A program made the translations under genes and the position numbers. 64,000 bases of DNA, from assembly GCF_900111815.1 (NCBI RefSeq), contig NZ_LT630004.1, positions 967,671-1,031,670 of the forward strand. The letters are read 5' to 3'. Source of the DNA: Bacillus massilinigeriensis. Its GTDB lineage: Bacteria > Bacillota > Bacilli > Bacillales > Cytobacillaceae. Below, in pieces: positions 1-8,901 of this stretch. The notes under the pieces are model-generated. The model saw only the letters and a program-made list of their open reading frames with translations. It was not told the origin of the DNA and ran no database searches. Each line of letters opens with the position of its first letter. Position 1 is the first letter of the stretch.

Positions 1-1046
1 CCGATTTTTCCAGGGATTAGCTCCTGTGCATAGACAACTGTTACAGAGAAACTAAGCATAAGGATGAACCCGCTGAGAATCAAAAGAATAAAGGCTTCTG
101 TGGCCGGAACAAACGGCAGGGCAGACGTAATTGGCAACGCTCCAAGCATCGAAAGCAGTATTATATTCTTCTTCCCGTAACGGTCAGCGAGAGGACCCCC
201 GAAAAAAGTTCCGACCGCTCCGGCTACTAGAAAGGCAAAAAGAAATACTTGTGCTTCTCTAATGGATAGATGATACTTGTCCATGGCAAAGAAGGAATAG
301 AAATTGGTCATTCCCGCAATATACCAAGAGCGAGCGAAGATCAAAAACAGAAGGAGCAGAAGGGCACCCCTTACTGATTTTGCTGTTTCTCTCGTCCGTT
401 TTCGCAAAGCACTGCTGTTCCTCACAGAACGATTTTCCTCCCTGAGTGTTGTGCTATACCAGCTGGCAATATATATGAGCAAGCCTACTGCCAGTGCAGC
501 AACGCCTGCAAAAAAATAAGCCCCTTTTTGTCCAAATGGGACGAGAATCAATGCTGTGATTAAGGGTGCCAGCGCTTGACCTGTGTTTCCGCCTACCTGG
601 TAGATGGATTGTGCAAGTCCCCTGCGGCTTCCAGCTCCCATATATGCTACTTTTGAGCCTTGCGGATGAAAGCCTGCAGAGCCTAGCCCAATAAGTATTA
701 CAGAAGTAATAATCATCCCAAAGTTTGGTGCAGCAGCTAGCATAACAACGCCTAATAGCGTAAAGGCAAGTGCAACAGGCAAAGCATATGGCATTGGTCT
801 TTTGTCCGTAACCATTCCGATGACAGGCTGCAGAATGGAGGAAACAATATTAAGGGAAAAAGCAATCATACCCAGCTGTGTGAATGTAAAGCCCATCGAT
901 TTTTCTAGTATAGGAAACATTGCTGGAATAACAGCTTGGATGGAATCATTCAATAGGTGGCACATACCAATAATAAAAAGAATTTTATACGCTGTCTTTC
1001 CATTCTGAAATTGCTCCGGCCGGATAGCTTCGGCACGTTGACCCAT
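1..1046 (-). CDS. MFS exporter, fosmidomycin-resistance (Fsr) type, 3' end cut off
   Basis: The reading frame starts at the ATG at 1046 and stays open to the window edge, so about 348 residues are seen and the C-terminus is missing. It is a multi-spanning inner-membrane protein of the major facilitator superfamily. The first helix region carries HLLNDSIQAVIPAMFPIL and is followed by the LGMIAFSLNIVSSILQPVIG stretch and a GSAGFHPQGSK motif, which I associate with the Fsr/YfnC branch of drug exporters. A second half begins after a basic loop near residue 200 and shows the repeat motif GGPLADRYGKKN. Substrate cannot be told from sequence; the family exports fosmidomycin and related compounds. 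It is transcribed away from the MarR gene at 1219, a common arrangement for a regulator and exporter pair, but no link is proven. Confidence 0.85.
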   Translation of the reverse strand, partial: MGQRAEAIRPEQFQNGKTAYKILFIIGMCHLLNDSIQAVIPAMFPILEKSMGFTFTQLGMIAFSLNIVSSILQPVIGMVTDKRPMPYALPVALAFTLLGVVMLAAAPNFGMIITSVILIGLGSAGFHPQGSKVAYMGAGSRRGLAQSIYQVGGNTGQALAPLITALILVPFGQKGAYFFAGVAALAVGLLIYIASWYSTTLREENRSVRNSSALRKRTRETAKSVRGALLLLLFLIFARSWYIAGMTNFYSFFAMDKYHLSIREAQVFLFAFLVAGAVGTFFGGPLADRYGKKNIILLSMLGALPITSALPFVPATEAFILLILSGFILMLSFSVTVVYAQELIPGKI

Positions 1047-1218
1047 TATAATCGCCTTCTTTTCGTTAATTCGCTATATTAGTAATCTTACAGCAGAATG
1101 ACAATCAATGAAATGGTTTGTTTTATTACCTAATGGAATCCTATTAATTTCCTTGCTGTAAAAACAAAGCATGATAGGGTATACTGAAAATATCATGAAT
1201 TAAAGGGAATGAAATTGT

Positions 1219-1659
1219 ATGAGTGAAGAATCAATTCAGACATCGTTAAAATTATTTATTGTCCTTTCAAGGGCACATAGAGCTATAACTGAACGAGTAA
1301 ATAGAACAATCCAGAAAAACGGACTTAATCCAACCGAGTTTGCGGTACTCGAGCTTTTGTATCATAAGGGTGACCAGCCGCTTCAGCAAATTGGCGGTAA
1401 AATTTTACTCGCTAGCGGAAGTATTACCTATGTAGTGGACAAGCTTGAGAAGAAGGAATTGCTGCGAAGAGTTGCCTGTCCGAATGATCGAAGGGTGACT
1501 TTTGCCCAAATTACGGAAGAGGGGAAGGCGTTTATGAAAGATATTTTCCCGGAGCACAGCGAAAGCATCGATGAATTGATGAGTGTTCTTTCAGAGGAAG
1601 AAAAAGCCACAGCAATTGATTTATTGAAAAAGCTTGGTTTGTCAGCAGGAAAATTTTAA
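1219..1659 (+). CDS. mhqR: MarR-family regulator, MhqR-like
   Basis: A 146-residue winged-helix DNA-binding protein. The central region (about residues 45-95) has the MarR recognition helix and wing, with ASGSITYVVDKLEKKELLRR followed by the PNDRR wing signature. The N-terminus fits the family dimerisation helices. In B. subtilis the neighbours of clpE and ykvI include mhqR, the repressor of quinone and catechol stress genes; here a clpE remnant and ykvI lie just downstream, which supports the same identity. The nearby target could be the divergent exporter ending at 1046, but this is inference. The start has a modest GGGAATG-type ribosome site. The MarR family call is firm; the MhqR assignment rests on position and similarity only. 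Confidence 0.75.
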   Translation: MSEESIQTSLKLFIVLSRAHRAITERVNRTIQKNGLNPTEFAVLELLYHKGDQPLQQIGGKILLASGSITYVVDKLEKKELLRRVACPNDRRVTFAQITEEGKAFMKDIFPEHSESIDELMSVLSEEEKATAIDLLKKLGLSAGKF

Positions 1660-1667
1660 GGGAAAAA

Positions 1668-1712
1668 AGTCGCCAATCGGGCATAGCAATGCAGCCGAGT
1701 GGCGGCTATTTT
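1668..1712 (+). terminator. Rho-independent terminator after the MarR gene
   Basis: Stem AGTCGCCA / TGGCGGCT (one G-U pair) closes a loop of 24 bases and is followed by ATTTTTAT. It begins nine bases after the stop codon. Confidence 0.6.
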
Positions 1713-1779
1713 TATGCGCTCGGAAGGAAAAAAACACACAGTGTCGAATAGATTTAAGAATATAAAGGAGGAGAAATAA

Positions 1780-3474
1780 ATGAAGTTTGAAGATTTTAAA
1801 TACATAAGACCAGATTTTAATCGTTTCAAAGAGGATTTTAACAATGCATTGGAAACATTTAAATCTGCTGACGCAAAAGAGAAGCAAATATCAGCCATAA
1901 AGGAGATTAATCGTCTAAGAAATAATATGGCGACGATGTTCAACATTTGCTATATCCGCCACTCTGTTGATACGAACGACGAATACTACAAAGCGGAACA
2001 GGATTACCTTGATGAACTTGCACCAAATGTGGATGGGCTTGTAAGCGAATATTATAAAGAACTGGTCAGGTCTCCGTTCAGAAAGGAACTGGAAGAAAAG
2101 TTTGGACGGCAGCTGTTCGCTCTTGCCGAGGTCCAACTAAAGACTTTTTCTCCTGATATAGTCCCGCTCCTTCAAAAAGAAAATAAGCTATCAAGCGAAT
2201 ACACGAAACTGGTTGCTTCGGCAAAAATAAAGTTTGAAGGAGAAGAGAGGACGCTTGCACAATTGGATGCATTCACGGAGTCGGTTGACAGAGAGATGCG
2301 AAAGCGTGCGAGTGAAGCAAAATTCGGGTTCTTTGCAGACAATAGCGAGGAGTTTGATAGGATTTATGACGAGCTGGTGAAAACTAGGACGGAAATTGCC
2401 AAAAAACTTGGATTTGAAAATTTCGTTCAGCTTGCATATTACAGAATGAATCGGACTGATTATGACGCATCCATGGTAAAGGGGTACAGGAAACAGATTG
2501 AGGAATATATTGTTCCGATTGCGACAAAGCTTAAGGAACGGCAAAAGAACAGGATTGGCGTGGACGGACTAAAATATTACGATGAGCCATTTGAATTTAA
2601 GACAGGGAATGCCACGCCTAAGGGTGATCCCGAATGGATCATTGAAAATGGCCAGAGAATGTATAATGAGCTATCAAAGGAAACAGGAGAATTCTTCAAG
2701 TACATGAGGGATAATAACCTGATGGACCTTGTAGCGAAAAAAGGAAAGGCAGGAGGAGGGTATTGTACCTATGTAGAAGATTACCAGTCTCCATTTATCT
2801 TTTCTAATTTCAACGGGACATCCGGAGACATTGATGTATTGACACATGAAGCAGGACATGCATTCCAAATATATTCCAGTAGACATTATGAAATCCCGGA
2901 ATACTATTGGCCAACTTACGAAGCATGTGAAATCCACTCGATGAGCATGGAATTCTTCACATGGCCATGGATGGAGTTGTTCTTTAAGGAAGACACTGAT
3001 AAATATAAGTTTTCCCATTTAAGTGGAGCGCTCCTCTTCTTGCCTTACGGTGTTTCCGTTGATGAATTCCAGCATTGGGTTTACGAAAACCCAGAGGCTA
3101 CTCCAGCGGATAGGAAGGAAGAGTGGAGAAAGATCGAAAGGAAATATACTCCTCATAAAGATTACGGTGGTAACAGCTACCTGGAGAGCGGCGGTTTCTG
3201 GCAAAGGCAGGCACATATATATAATTCTCCGTTCTATTATATTGACTATACCTTAGCACAAGTTTGTGCTTTTCAATTCTGGAAGAAATCACATGAGAAT
3301 AGGGAGCAGGCTTGGCAGGACTATGCCAATCTATGCATGCTTGGCGGCAGCATGCCATTTACAAAGCTTGTAAAGGAAGCTGGATTAATTTCTCCTTTCG
3401 AAGAAGGCTGCGTGGAGTCCGTAGCAGGAGAAATCGAAGCATGGCTCGATTCCGTTGAAGATGATAAATTGTAA
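1780..3474 (+). CDS. M3-family oligoendopeptidase
   Basis: A 564-residue cytoplasmic zinc metallopeptidase of family M3 (thimet/PepF group) that would cut short peptides. The zinc site HEAGH occupies residues 356-360, and the second conserved segment YEACEIHSMSMEFF, providing the third ligand, follows about 25 residues later. The C-terminal region shows the family pattern GGSYLESGGFWQRQAH-like around residues 468-485, with nearby tyrosines that bind substrate in this family. The length matches the roughly 560-residue Bacillus M3 oligoendopeptidases. The ATG follows an AAAGGAGG site. It sits where the flagellar stator genes motAB lie in B. subtilis. It is a single-gene unit with its own terminator. 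Confidence 0.88.
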   Translation: MKFEDFKYIRPDFNRFKEDFNNALETFKSADAKEKQISAIKEINRLRNNMATMFNICYIRHSVDTNDEYYKAEQDYLDELAPNVDGLVSEYYKELVRSPFRKELEEKFGRQLFALAEVQLKTFSPDIVPLLQKENKLSSEYTKLVASAKIKFEGEERTLAQLDAFTESVDREMRKRASEAKFGFFADNSEEFDRIYDELVKTRTEIAKKLGFENFVQLAYYRMNRTDYDASMVKGYRKQIEEYIVPIATKLKERQKNRIGVDGLKYYDEPFEFKTGNATPKGDPEWIIENGQRMYNELSKETGEFFKYMRDNNLMDLVAKKGKAGGGYCTYVEDYQSPFIFSNFNGTSGDIDVLTHEAGHAFQIYSSRHYEIPEYYWPTYEACEIHSMSMEFFTWPWMELFFKEDTDKYKFSHLSGALLFLPYGVSVDEFQHWVYENPEATPADRKEEWRKIERKYTPHKDYGGNSYLESGGFWQRQAHIYNSPFYYIDYTLAQVCAFQFWKKSHENREQAWQDYANLCMLGGSMPFTKLVKEAGLISPFEEGCVESVAGEIEAWLDSVEDDKL

Positions 3475-3480
3475 TCACGA

Positions 3481-3508
3481 AGGCCCGGCATTTTGCCGGG
3501 CCTTTCAT
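3481..3508. terminator. Terminator after the M3 peptidase
   Basis: Perfect stem AGGCCCGGCA / TGCCGGGCCT with a TTT loop and a short T run. It could act in both directions. Confidence 0.85.
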
Positions 3509-3549
3509 TATTAATGAAGCAAACAAAGCCCCAAGTAAGCCTTCTTTTA

Positions 3550-3785
3550 CAAGTGTTTCGACGGAAAAAATAAAAAGCCGAGTCCTCAAATAGACCCGGC
3601 TTCTCCTGATTGCTTTGGCTGCCTTATCGACAGCTTCTTCTTGTCCAATCACTTTCATACTAATGTTTTGAGCAAGATGCTTCATACGGGTGTGTTCATC
3701 ACCGTAAAGCTTGCTGACAGGGATGCCGGTTTTGCTCTCGATGATTTCTTTCACCAATTCTACTGTTACCACTGGTTTTTTGTTT
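3550..3785 (-). pseudogene. clpE: clpE remnant (Hsp100 ATPase fragment)
   Basis: Reading leftward, residues corresponding to nt 3772-3596 read VVTVELVKEIIESKTGIPVS and then KVIGQEEAVDKAAKAIRRSR. This is the segment just before the second ATPase domain of ClpE/ClpC proteins, and the KTGIPVSKL plus DE..MK wording is closest to ClpE. Immediately after RRSR the frame is broken: the expected AGLK..GSFLFVGPTGVGKT Walker A region is replaced by unrelated residues, while a decayed GFLFF-like trace appears in another frame near 3550-3580. The first roughly 400 residues and everything after the Walker A motif are missing. In B. subtilis clpE lies beside ykvI, exactly as here. No functional ATPase can be made from this fragment. 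Confidence 0.72.
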
Positions 3786-3866
3786 ATGCTATATTTACCC
3801 ACCCTTTCAAGAAAGAAGGCATGGTTTGTCCAACGATTCATATATTGATAGGGGGAGGGAGTGTTT

Positions 3867-4907
3867 GTGAAAGTTGAATGGAGGGCAGCTTTCCAGGTTG
3901 CCGCTGTTTATATTGGTACAGTGGTTGGCGCTGGTTTTGCCACAGGTAGGGAAATAGTTGAATTTTTCTCGCGGTTTGGACTATATGGGCTTTTTGGAAT
4001 TTTTGTAGCCGGATATCTGTTGATTTTATTGGGATCCCAGCTGCTTAGAACCGCAGCTATCATAGGTGCGAAATCGTATGAGGAGTTTAATGAATATCTA
4101 TTCGGAAGATTTTTCGGAAAACTAGTGAATATCATTATGTTCTTTATGCTTGTCGGAGTAGGCGCTGTTATGCTTTCAGGGGCAGGTGCTGTTTTTGATG
4201 AACAGCTTGGTTTGTCAAAGACAATAGGCGTGGTTTTTACGCTTGCATTGACTGCACTAGTCATGGCTGTTGGAATGAAGGGAATCTTTGCGGTAAATGT
4301 CTTTGTGGTACCGGCTATGATTCTTTTCAATTTTATCCTGCTGTATTTGTCAATGAAGCTGCCGGGAATATCAGAAGCAGTTCTTGTAAGAGATAGAAAT
4401 GCGGAATGGTGGAAGGTACTTTTTTCTCCAGTTTCTTATACTGCTTTCAACCTGTCTCTCGCCCAAGCTGTTTTAGTTCCGGTTGCTTCGGAAATTCGCA
4501 ACGACAAGACGTTGAAATGGGGCGGCATTCTTGGAGGATTGGGTTTAACTGTAATCCTAATCTTCAGTCACTTAACGATGGTAATGCTGCCGAATCTCGA
4601 AGATTATGAGATTCCAATGGCTGTCATCATGAAAAACCTTGCCCCAGGATTGTATTGGCTTTTCCTTCTAATCATATATGGAGAAATTTTCACTTCTATC
4701 ATTGGAAATATGTTTGGCTTGGACAGGCAGATGCAAGGGTACATGAAAGTACCACGGCTATTGACAGTAGGGGGGATTTTTGTAGCCACTTATATTATCA
4801 GCATGTTTGACTATGGACTCCTTCTCTCTTATCTTTATCCGATATTTGGTTATATTAGCATTATCTTCGTCGTGTGTCTCTTGATGAAGCCAGTGCCGAA
4901 AAGGTAG
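3867..4907 (+). CDS. ykvI: YkvI-family membrane protein
   Basis: A roughly 346-residue integral membrane protein with about ten hydrophobic helices. The first helix reads AAVYIGTVVGAGFATGREIV, a glycine-rich entry motif typical of transporters with the LeuT/APC-like fold. YkvI is an uncharacterised member of this group; substrate is unknown. I place the start at the GTG at 3867, seven bases after GGGGGAGGG, rather than at the GTG at 3861, which nearly touches that ribosome site. Position next to the clpE remnant matches B. subtilis. It ends in its own terminator. Confidence 0.8.
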   Translation: MKVEWRAAFQVAAVYIGTVVGAGFATGREIVEFFSRFGLYGLFGIFVAGYLLILLGSQLLRTAAIIGAKSYEEFNEYLFGRFFGKLVNIIMFFMLVGVGAVMLSGAGAVFDEQLGLSKTIGVVFTLALTALVMAVGMKGIFAVNVFVVPAMILFNFILLYLSMKLPGISEAVLVRDRNAEWWKVLFSPVSYTAFNLSLAQAVLVPVASEIRNDKTLKWGGILGGLGLTVILIFSHLTMVMLPNLEDYEIPMAVIMKNLAPGLYWLFLLIIYGEIFTSIIGNMFGLDRQMQGYMKVPRLLTVGGIFVATYIISMFDYGLLLSYLYPIFGYISIIFVVCLLMKPVPKR

Positions 4908-4915
4908 AAAACACG

Positions 4916-4954
4916 AAAAAGCGAAGCAGCAAAAAATAGCTGCCTCGCTTTTTT
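4916..4954. terminator. Convergent terminator between ykvI and the CPBP gene
   Basis: Stem AAAAAGCGAAGCAGC / GCTGCCTCGCTTTTT with one mismatch and flanking A and T runs, so it can serve both convergent genes. Confidence 0.75.
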
Positions 4955-5564
4955 AACGCAAAGGAAAAAAACTAAATAAAAAAATATCAAAGATAATGTG
5001 AGACACGACTACGAGTGGAATGCTTCTTTTCCAAGCATACAAAGCCCCCCAAGCCAGTCCTCCGATAAAAGCTGCAAGTATAAGCGCAACCTGCCCTGAG
5101 TATAAGTGAGCCGAAGCATACATAAGTGCCGAAATAACAATGCTGGCTCTTAGGGAGGCTGTATTCATTAATCTTTTCTGTATGAAACCGCGCCAAAAAA
5201 TTTCTTCACCTGGTGCAATAATAAGAATGAGCACGATTAAATGCCAGACTGTTTCAGGTTTAAACCAGCGATAAAGTCTGGAGATTTGTCGATCCAATGG
5301 CAGGCCGGTTATATCAATTAAGAAGTTTCCGGCCCAAAAAAGAAAGTAAAGGGCTATTCCAGATAGAATGCCAATAGCAAAATAGGAGAATGTCGGCAGG
5401 TTATCTTCCATGGATTCATGGATAATCGAATAGCTTATCAAAACCAGCATAGTTGCTGTAAATATATACCAGAAAACAGTTTTATCTTCAAAAGTAAAAA
5501 ATAATAGAAGATGCGCGATCAAAAAGCCGAGATAAAAACGGCGATCGGTCACCAAATTTCCCAT
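4953..5564 (-). CDS. CPBP-family intramembrane metalloprotease
   Basis: A roughly 203-residue protein with about six to seven membrane helices and the CPBP (CAAX protease and bacteriocin-processing, formerly Abi) motifs: APGEEIFWRGFIQ (motif 1, glutamate pair and arginine), a histidine in ASAHLYSG (motif 2), and SHIIFD (motif 3). These residues form the intramembrane active site of the Rce1-type glutamic proteases. Function in Bacillus is mostly unassigned, although some members act in bacteriocin immunity. I choose the ATG at 5564, which has AAAGGGG nine bases upstream, over the in-frame GTG at 5591. It is convergent with ykvI. Confidence 0.8.
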   Translation of the reverse strand: MGNLVTDRRFYLGFLIAHLLLFFTFEDKTVFWYIFTATMLVLISYSIIHESMEDNLPTFSYFAIGILSGIALYFLFWAGNFLIDITGLPLDRQISRLYRWFKPETVWHLIVLILIIAPGEEIFWRGFIQKRLMNTASLRASIVISALMYASAHLYSGQVALILAAFIGGLAWGALYAWKRSIPLVVVSHIIFDIFLFSFFPLR

Positions 5565-5721
5565 TGCTCTAACCCCTTTCACAAACACCAATTATTGTAC
5601 CAGATTAACAGGCAAGATAGGAAGCGATTCCTCATTTTCCCTGTAATAACACCAGCCCGTATTGGCGAAAATGTGAACATAGGGAATGTCCTTGTTATTA
5701 AATAAACTGATTATTCGTAAG

Positions 5722-5913
5722 TCAGTTGAATGCAGTTTCTTTGATGACCCGGTAGTTCTTATGATTAATTACAGTTCTTTGTTCAAGCTCGAGTTCTCTG
5801 TAATTGTCCATATAGGTTAAATCCACAATAACTGAGTTTTCATTCACTTTCTCCACAATACCTCGGAGGCCTTCTTTAAATTCAATAACATTTCCCACTT
5901 GTGCTTTTTTCAC
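5722..5913 (-). CDS. ykvS: YkvS, small DUF2187 protein
   Basis: A 63-residue protein beginning VKKAQVGNVIEFKEGLRGIV and followed by EKVNENSVIVDLTYMDN, which I recognise as YkvS. The family folds as a small beta barrel of the KOW/SH3 type and has no assigned role. The GTG at 5913 has GGGAGAG seven bases upstream and gives the family's normal length; an in-frame TTG at 5952 has no ribosome site. The gene stands alone on this strand. Confidence 0.85.
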   Translation of the reverse strand: MKKAQVGNVIEFKEGLRGIVEKVNENSVIVDLTYMDNYRELELEQRTVINHKNYRVIKETAFN

Positions 5914-6218
5914 AGGTTCTCTCTCCCGTCCTTCAGATTGGAACTGCTTCAAACCATGGTCAATTTTAAAAGAATAGGAAAATTGTTTTATCTGCCTCTT
6001 CCTATTTTTAATAGATTTCCATTACAGAAATTATAAATAAAATAACGGAAAATTCTTCAATATTCAATAGGTAAGTGAAAGTTTTCGAAAAGAAAAGGAA
6101 TTAATTTAAATTTTCTTTGACTTTGTATAAAGTTTAGGGGTAAAAGCGGTTTCACTGGCATTGCAGGACGAGACTCCTTACAATGAGAAAGAATAGAACT
6201 TTTTATGGAGGTAATGGA

Positions 6219-6413
6219 ATGGATCGCAATGAAATTAACGCCATTCTCGATAGTCTGAAAACAGGAGAGTTTCAAGAATATTATGTTTCAAAGGATGAAT
6301 TTCTTCCTTTCAGAGAAGTTTTGGTGGGAAGAGAGGACTTCAAGCATTTTTCCGGAATTGCCCAGAGGGGCGGAGATGTATTATATCGTTATAACGAGGT
6401 AGAAAGAAGCTGA
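6219..6413 (+). CDS. Small conserved-position protein, function unknown
   Basis: A 64-residue acidic soluble protein starting MDRNEINAILDSLKTGEF. The ATG at 6219 is chosen because GGAGGT lies eight bases upstream; the longer frame from 6183 has no ribosome site. It contains EYYVSKDEFLPFREVLVGRE followed by a short KHFSGIAQRGG segment. I do not recognise a domain. Its place next to ykvS and before the pts genes resembles the small gene ykzS of B. subtilis, but I cannot confirm homology. Confidence 0.65.
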   Translation: MDRNEINAILDSLKTGEFQEYYVSKDEFLPFREVLVGREDFKHFSGIAQRGGDVLYRYNEVERS

Positions 6414-6430
6414 TGGGTCCATTTGGAAAA

Positions 6431-6444
6431 TGAAAACGCTTTAA
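6431..6444 (+). promoter_or_regulatory. cre-like CcpA site before ptsH
   Basis: TGAAAACGCTTTAA matches the catabolite-responsive element TGWAANCGNTNWCA at 13 of 14 positions, including the central CG. It lies 240 bases before ptsH and 18 bases after the small gene, so its target is uncertain. Single-mismatch cre matches also arise by chance. Confidence 0.35.
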
Positions 6445-6685
6445 TGGCGAATCCCCTGCAGAATCGTAGGAAAAAGAGCTTTTTTTAATTGTTTCCTCCA
6501 TCACATAATGTTATTCTTTTGATGATGATGCTAGTCGTCAGATGACCTAAGCTGCAAAGATTGCCAGAAAAATTTTGTGTTTGCAGGAATTTTCCTGGGT
6601 AAAATAACATTATTCTCCTGAGTCAATTGTTTAAACGGCATCATACTAGGACAAACATACTAAATTTAAAGGAGTCTGATTTACA

Positions 6686-6952
6686 ATGGCTGAAAAAAAA
6701 TTCACGGTAACTGCAGAAACAGGAATCCATGCCCGTCCCGCGACTTTGCTTGTTCAAGCTGCGAGCAAATTTAATTCTGAAATTCAACTTCAATATAAGG
6801 AAAAGAAAGTGAACCTGAAATCAATTATGGGTGTTATGTCCCTTGGCATTGGTCAAGGTGCGGAAATCACGATTTCTGCTGAAGGTAGCGATGAAGCAGA
6901 TGCAATGCAAACAATCCAAGATACTCTAAAAAGGGAAGGGCTTGCAGAATAA
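6686..6952 (+). CDS. ptsH: HPr phosphocarrier protein of the PTS
   Basis: An 88-residue cytoplasmic phosphocarrier that takes phosphate from enzyme I and gives it to sugar-specific IIA domains. His15 in TGIHARPAT is the catalytic phosphate acceptor, and Ser46 in [11 protein letters not shown] is the regulatory site used by HPr kinase; in Firmicutes HPr-Ser46-P is the corepressor of CcpA. Both residues are present, so both roles should be intact. The stop overlaps the ptsI start as TAATG, indicating translational coupling. AAAGGAG lies ahead of the ATG. Unlike B. subtilis, no ptsG or glcT precedes it. Confidence 0.98.
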   Translation: MAEKKFTVTAETGIHARPATLLVQAASKFNSEIQLQYKEKKVNLKSIMGVMSLGIGQGAEITISAEGSDEADAMQTIQDTLKREGLAE

Positions 6953-8667
6953 TGAGTTTTCTAAAAGGTATCGCAGCTTCCAGCGGAGTAGCAATTGCCA
7001 AGGCATACAGGCTGGTCGAACCTGATCTTTCCTTCGAGAAGCTTACTATTGATTCTTTTGAACAGGAAATTGCTCGCCTTCACGCTTCACTACAAATTGC
7101 ACAGTCAGAACTTGAAGCCATCCGTGATAAAGCAAGGGAAGAACTAGGGGAAGATAAAGCAGCTATTTTTGAAGCCCATCTTCTCGTGTTAAATGATCCG
7201 GAACTTGTAAATCCAATTGAAGAAAAAATTAAAGCAGAGAGCGTTAACGCTGAGTTTGCTTTGAAAGAAACAGCCGACATGTTCATTTCCATGTTTAAAT
7301 CAATGGATAATGAATACATGAAAGAACGTGCTGCAGATATTAGGGATGTGACAAAAAGGGTGCTTGCGCATCTCCTTGGTGCAAATATCCCTAACCCAGG
7401 AATGGTAGCGGAAGAGGTTATCATCGTTGCAGATGACTTGACGCCATCTGACACGGCCCAGCTAGACCGTAACTTTGTGAAGGGCTTTACAACTAACGTC
7501 GGTGGTCGTACTTCCCACTCAGCCATCATGGCTCGTTCTATGGAAATTCCAGCGGTTGTTGGAACGAAGAATGCTACGGAGGAAATCCATAATGGAGATC
7601 TCGTCGTAGTAGATGGGCTGAAAGGTGAGGTGCATATTAATCCTACTCCTGAAATGCTTCAATCATACAGAGCAGTTGCAGAGGACTATGAAAAACAAAA
7701 GGCTGAATGGGCAAAACTTGTAAATGAGCCAACGGTCACGAAAGATGGAATCCATGTGGAACTTGCCGCCAATATCGGAACGCCGAAAGATCTTAAAGGT
7801 GTTCTTGACAACGGTGGGGAAGGTGTAGGACTCTATCGGACCGAGTTTCTTTACATGGACAGAGACCAGCTTCCGACTGAAGAAGAGCAATTTGAATCTT
7901 ATAAGGCAGTCTTGGAAGGAATGAAAGGGAAGCCTGTTGTTGTTCGAACGCTAGACATTGGCGGTGACAAAGAACTTCCCTATTTAAATCTTCCGAAAGA
8001 AATGAACCCATTCCTTGGTTTCCGTGCGATTCGGCTGTGCCTGGAAGAACAGGATATTTTCCGAACCCAACTCCGAGCACTTCTTCGTGCGAGCGTTCAT
8101 GGTAATTTGAAAATCATGTTTCCGATGATTGCAACTTTAGCAGAATTCCGTGAAGCAAAAGCAATCCTCCTTGAGGAAAAAGGTAAGCTCATCTCTAAAG
8201 GAATTATGGTGAATGAAGCGATAGAACTCGGCATCATGGTTGAAATCCCATCTACTGCAATAATTGCTGACCAGTTTGCGAAAGAAGTCGACTTTTTTAG
8301 TATTGGTACCAACGATCTCATTCAGTATACGATGGCGGCTGACAGGATGAACCAGCAAGTTAGCTATCTGTACCAGCCTTATAATCCATCGATTTTACGG
8401 CTTGTGAAAATGGTCATTGATGCTGCTCATAAAGAAGGGAAATGGGCGGGAATGTGCGGAGAAATGGCAGGGGATGAAACAGCAATCCCTGTGCTTCTTG
8501 GCTTAGGTCTTGATGAGTTCTCCATGAGTGCTTCTTCCATTCTAAAAGCACGTTCGCTAATTCGTACCCTTAGTAAATCAGATATGGAAAAACTTGCCGA
8601 GGAAGTTGTGGCAATGGGAACAACGGAGGAAGTTGTGGAAGCAATAAACAAATGTTTACGACTGTAA
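6952..8667 (+). CDS. ptsI: Phosphoenolpyruvate-protein phosphotransferase (enzyme I)
   Basis: A 571-residue cytoplasmic enzyme that moves phosphate from phosphoenolpyruvate to HPr, the first step of PTS sugar uptake. The N-terminal domain holds the swivelling phosphohistidine His189 in [12 protein letters not shown]. The C-terminal TIM-barrel has the PEP-binding segments [25 protein letters not shown] and [10 protein letters not shown], the [16 protein letters not shown] signature, and the catalytic cysteine in [10 protein letters not shown]. Length equals the Bacillus enzyme. It is coupled to ptsH and ends at a strong terminator. Confidence 0.98.
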   Translation: MSFLKGIAASSGVAIAKAYRLVEPDLSFEKLTIDSFEQEIARLHASLQIAQSELEAIRDKAREELGEDKAAIFEAHLLVLNDPELVNPIEEKIKAESVNAEFALKETADMFISMFKSMDNEYMKERAADIRDVTKRVLAHLLGANIPNPGMVAEEVIIVADDLTPSDTAQLDRNFVKGFTTNVGGRTSHSAIMARSMEIPAVVGTKNATEEIHNGDLVVVDGLKGEVHINPTPEMLQSYRAVAEDYEKQKAEWAKLVNEPTVTKDGIHVELAANIGTPKDLKGVLDNGGEGVGLYRTEFLYMDRDQLPTEEEQFESYKAVLEGMKGKPVVVRTLDIGGDKELPYLNLPKEMNPFLGFRAIRLCLEEQDIFRTQLRALLRASVHGNLKIMFPMIATLAEFREAKAILLEEKGKLISKGIMVNEAIELGIMVEIPSTAIIADQFAKEVDFFSIGTNDLIQYTMAADRMNQQVSYLYQPYNPSILRLVKMVIDAAHKEGKWAGMCGEMAGDETAIPVLLGLGLDEFSMSASSILKARSLIRTLSKSDMEKLAEEVVAMGTTEEVVEAINKCLRL

Positions 8668-8775
8668 CATAACTGTAATATTTAATTGGTTTTAAAATAT
8701 TAATATGGGGTATATAAAAGTAAGCGCTTTGGTAATACTGAAAGTAGCGAATCATTCTCATTTTCCCCAGACTTT

Positions 8776-8808
8776 GCCGGCTGTTCAAAAGAACAGCCGG
8801 CCTTTTTG
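8776..8808 (+). terminator. ptsHI terminator
   Basis: Perfect 11-bp stem GCCGGCTGTTC / GAACAGCCGGC with an AAAA loop, followed by CTTTTTG. Confidence 0.9.
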
Positions 8809-8901
8809 TCCACAAGACTTTGTGATAGGAAAAATGCTTATTACTGTCCCGTTGATATACGATATAATTATGTTAAAGTCACATCGAAAGCAGGGGTAAT
8901 G

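Noticed and set aside
1080-1218. Possible operator of the MarR regulator
   Set aside because: AT-rich with small imperfect repeats, none symmetrical enough to claim.
3359-3549. Continuation of the clpE-like frame leftward
   Set aside because: No ClpE similarity there; it runs through the terminator and the end of the M3 peptidase gene, so it is not part of the remnant.
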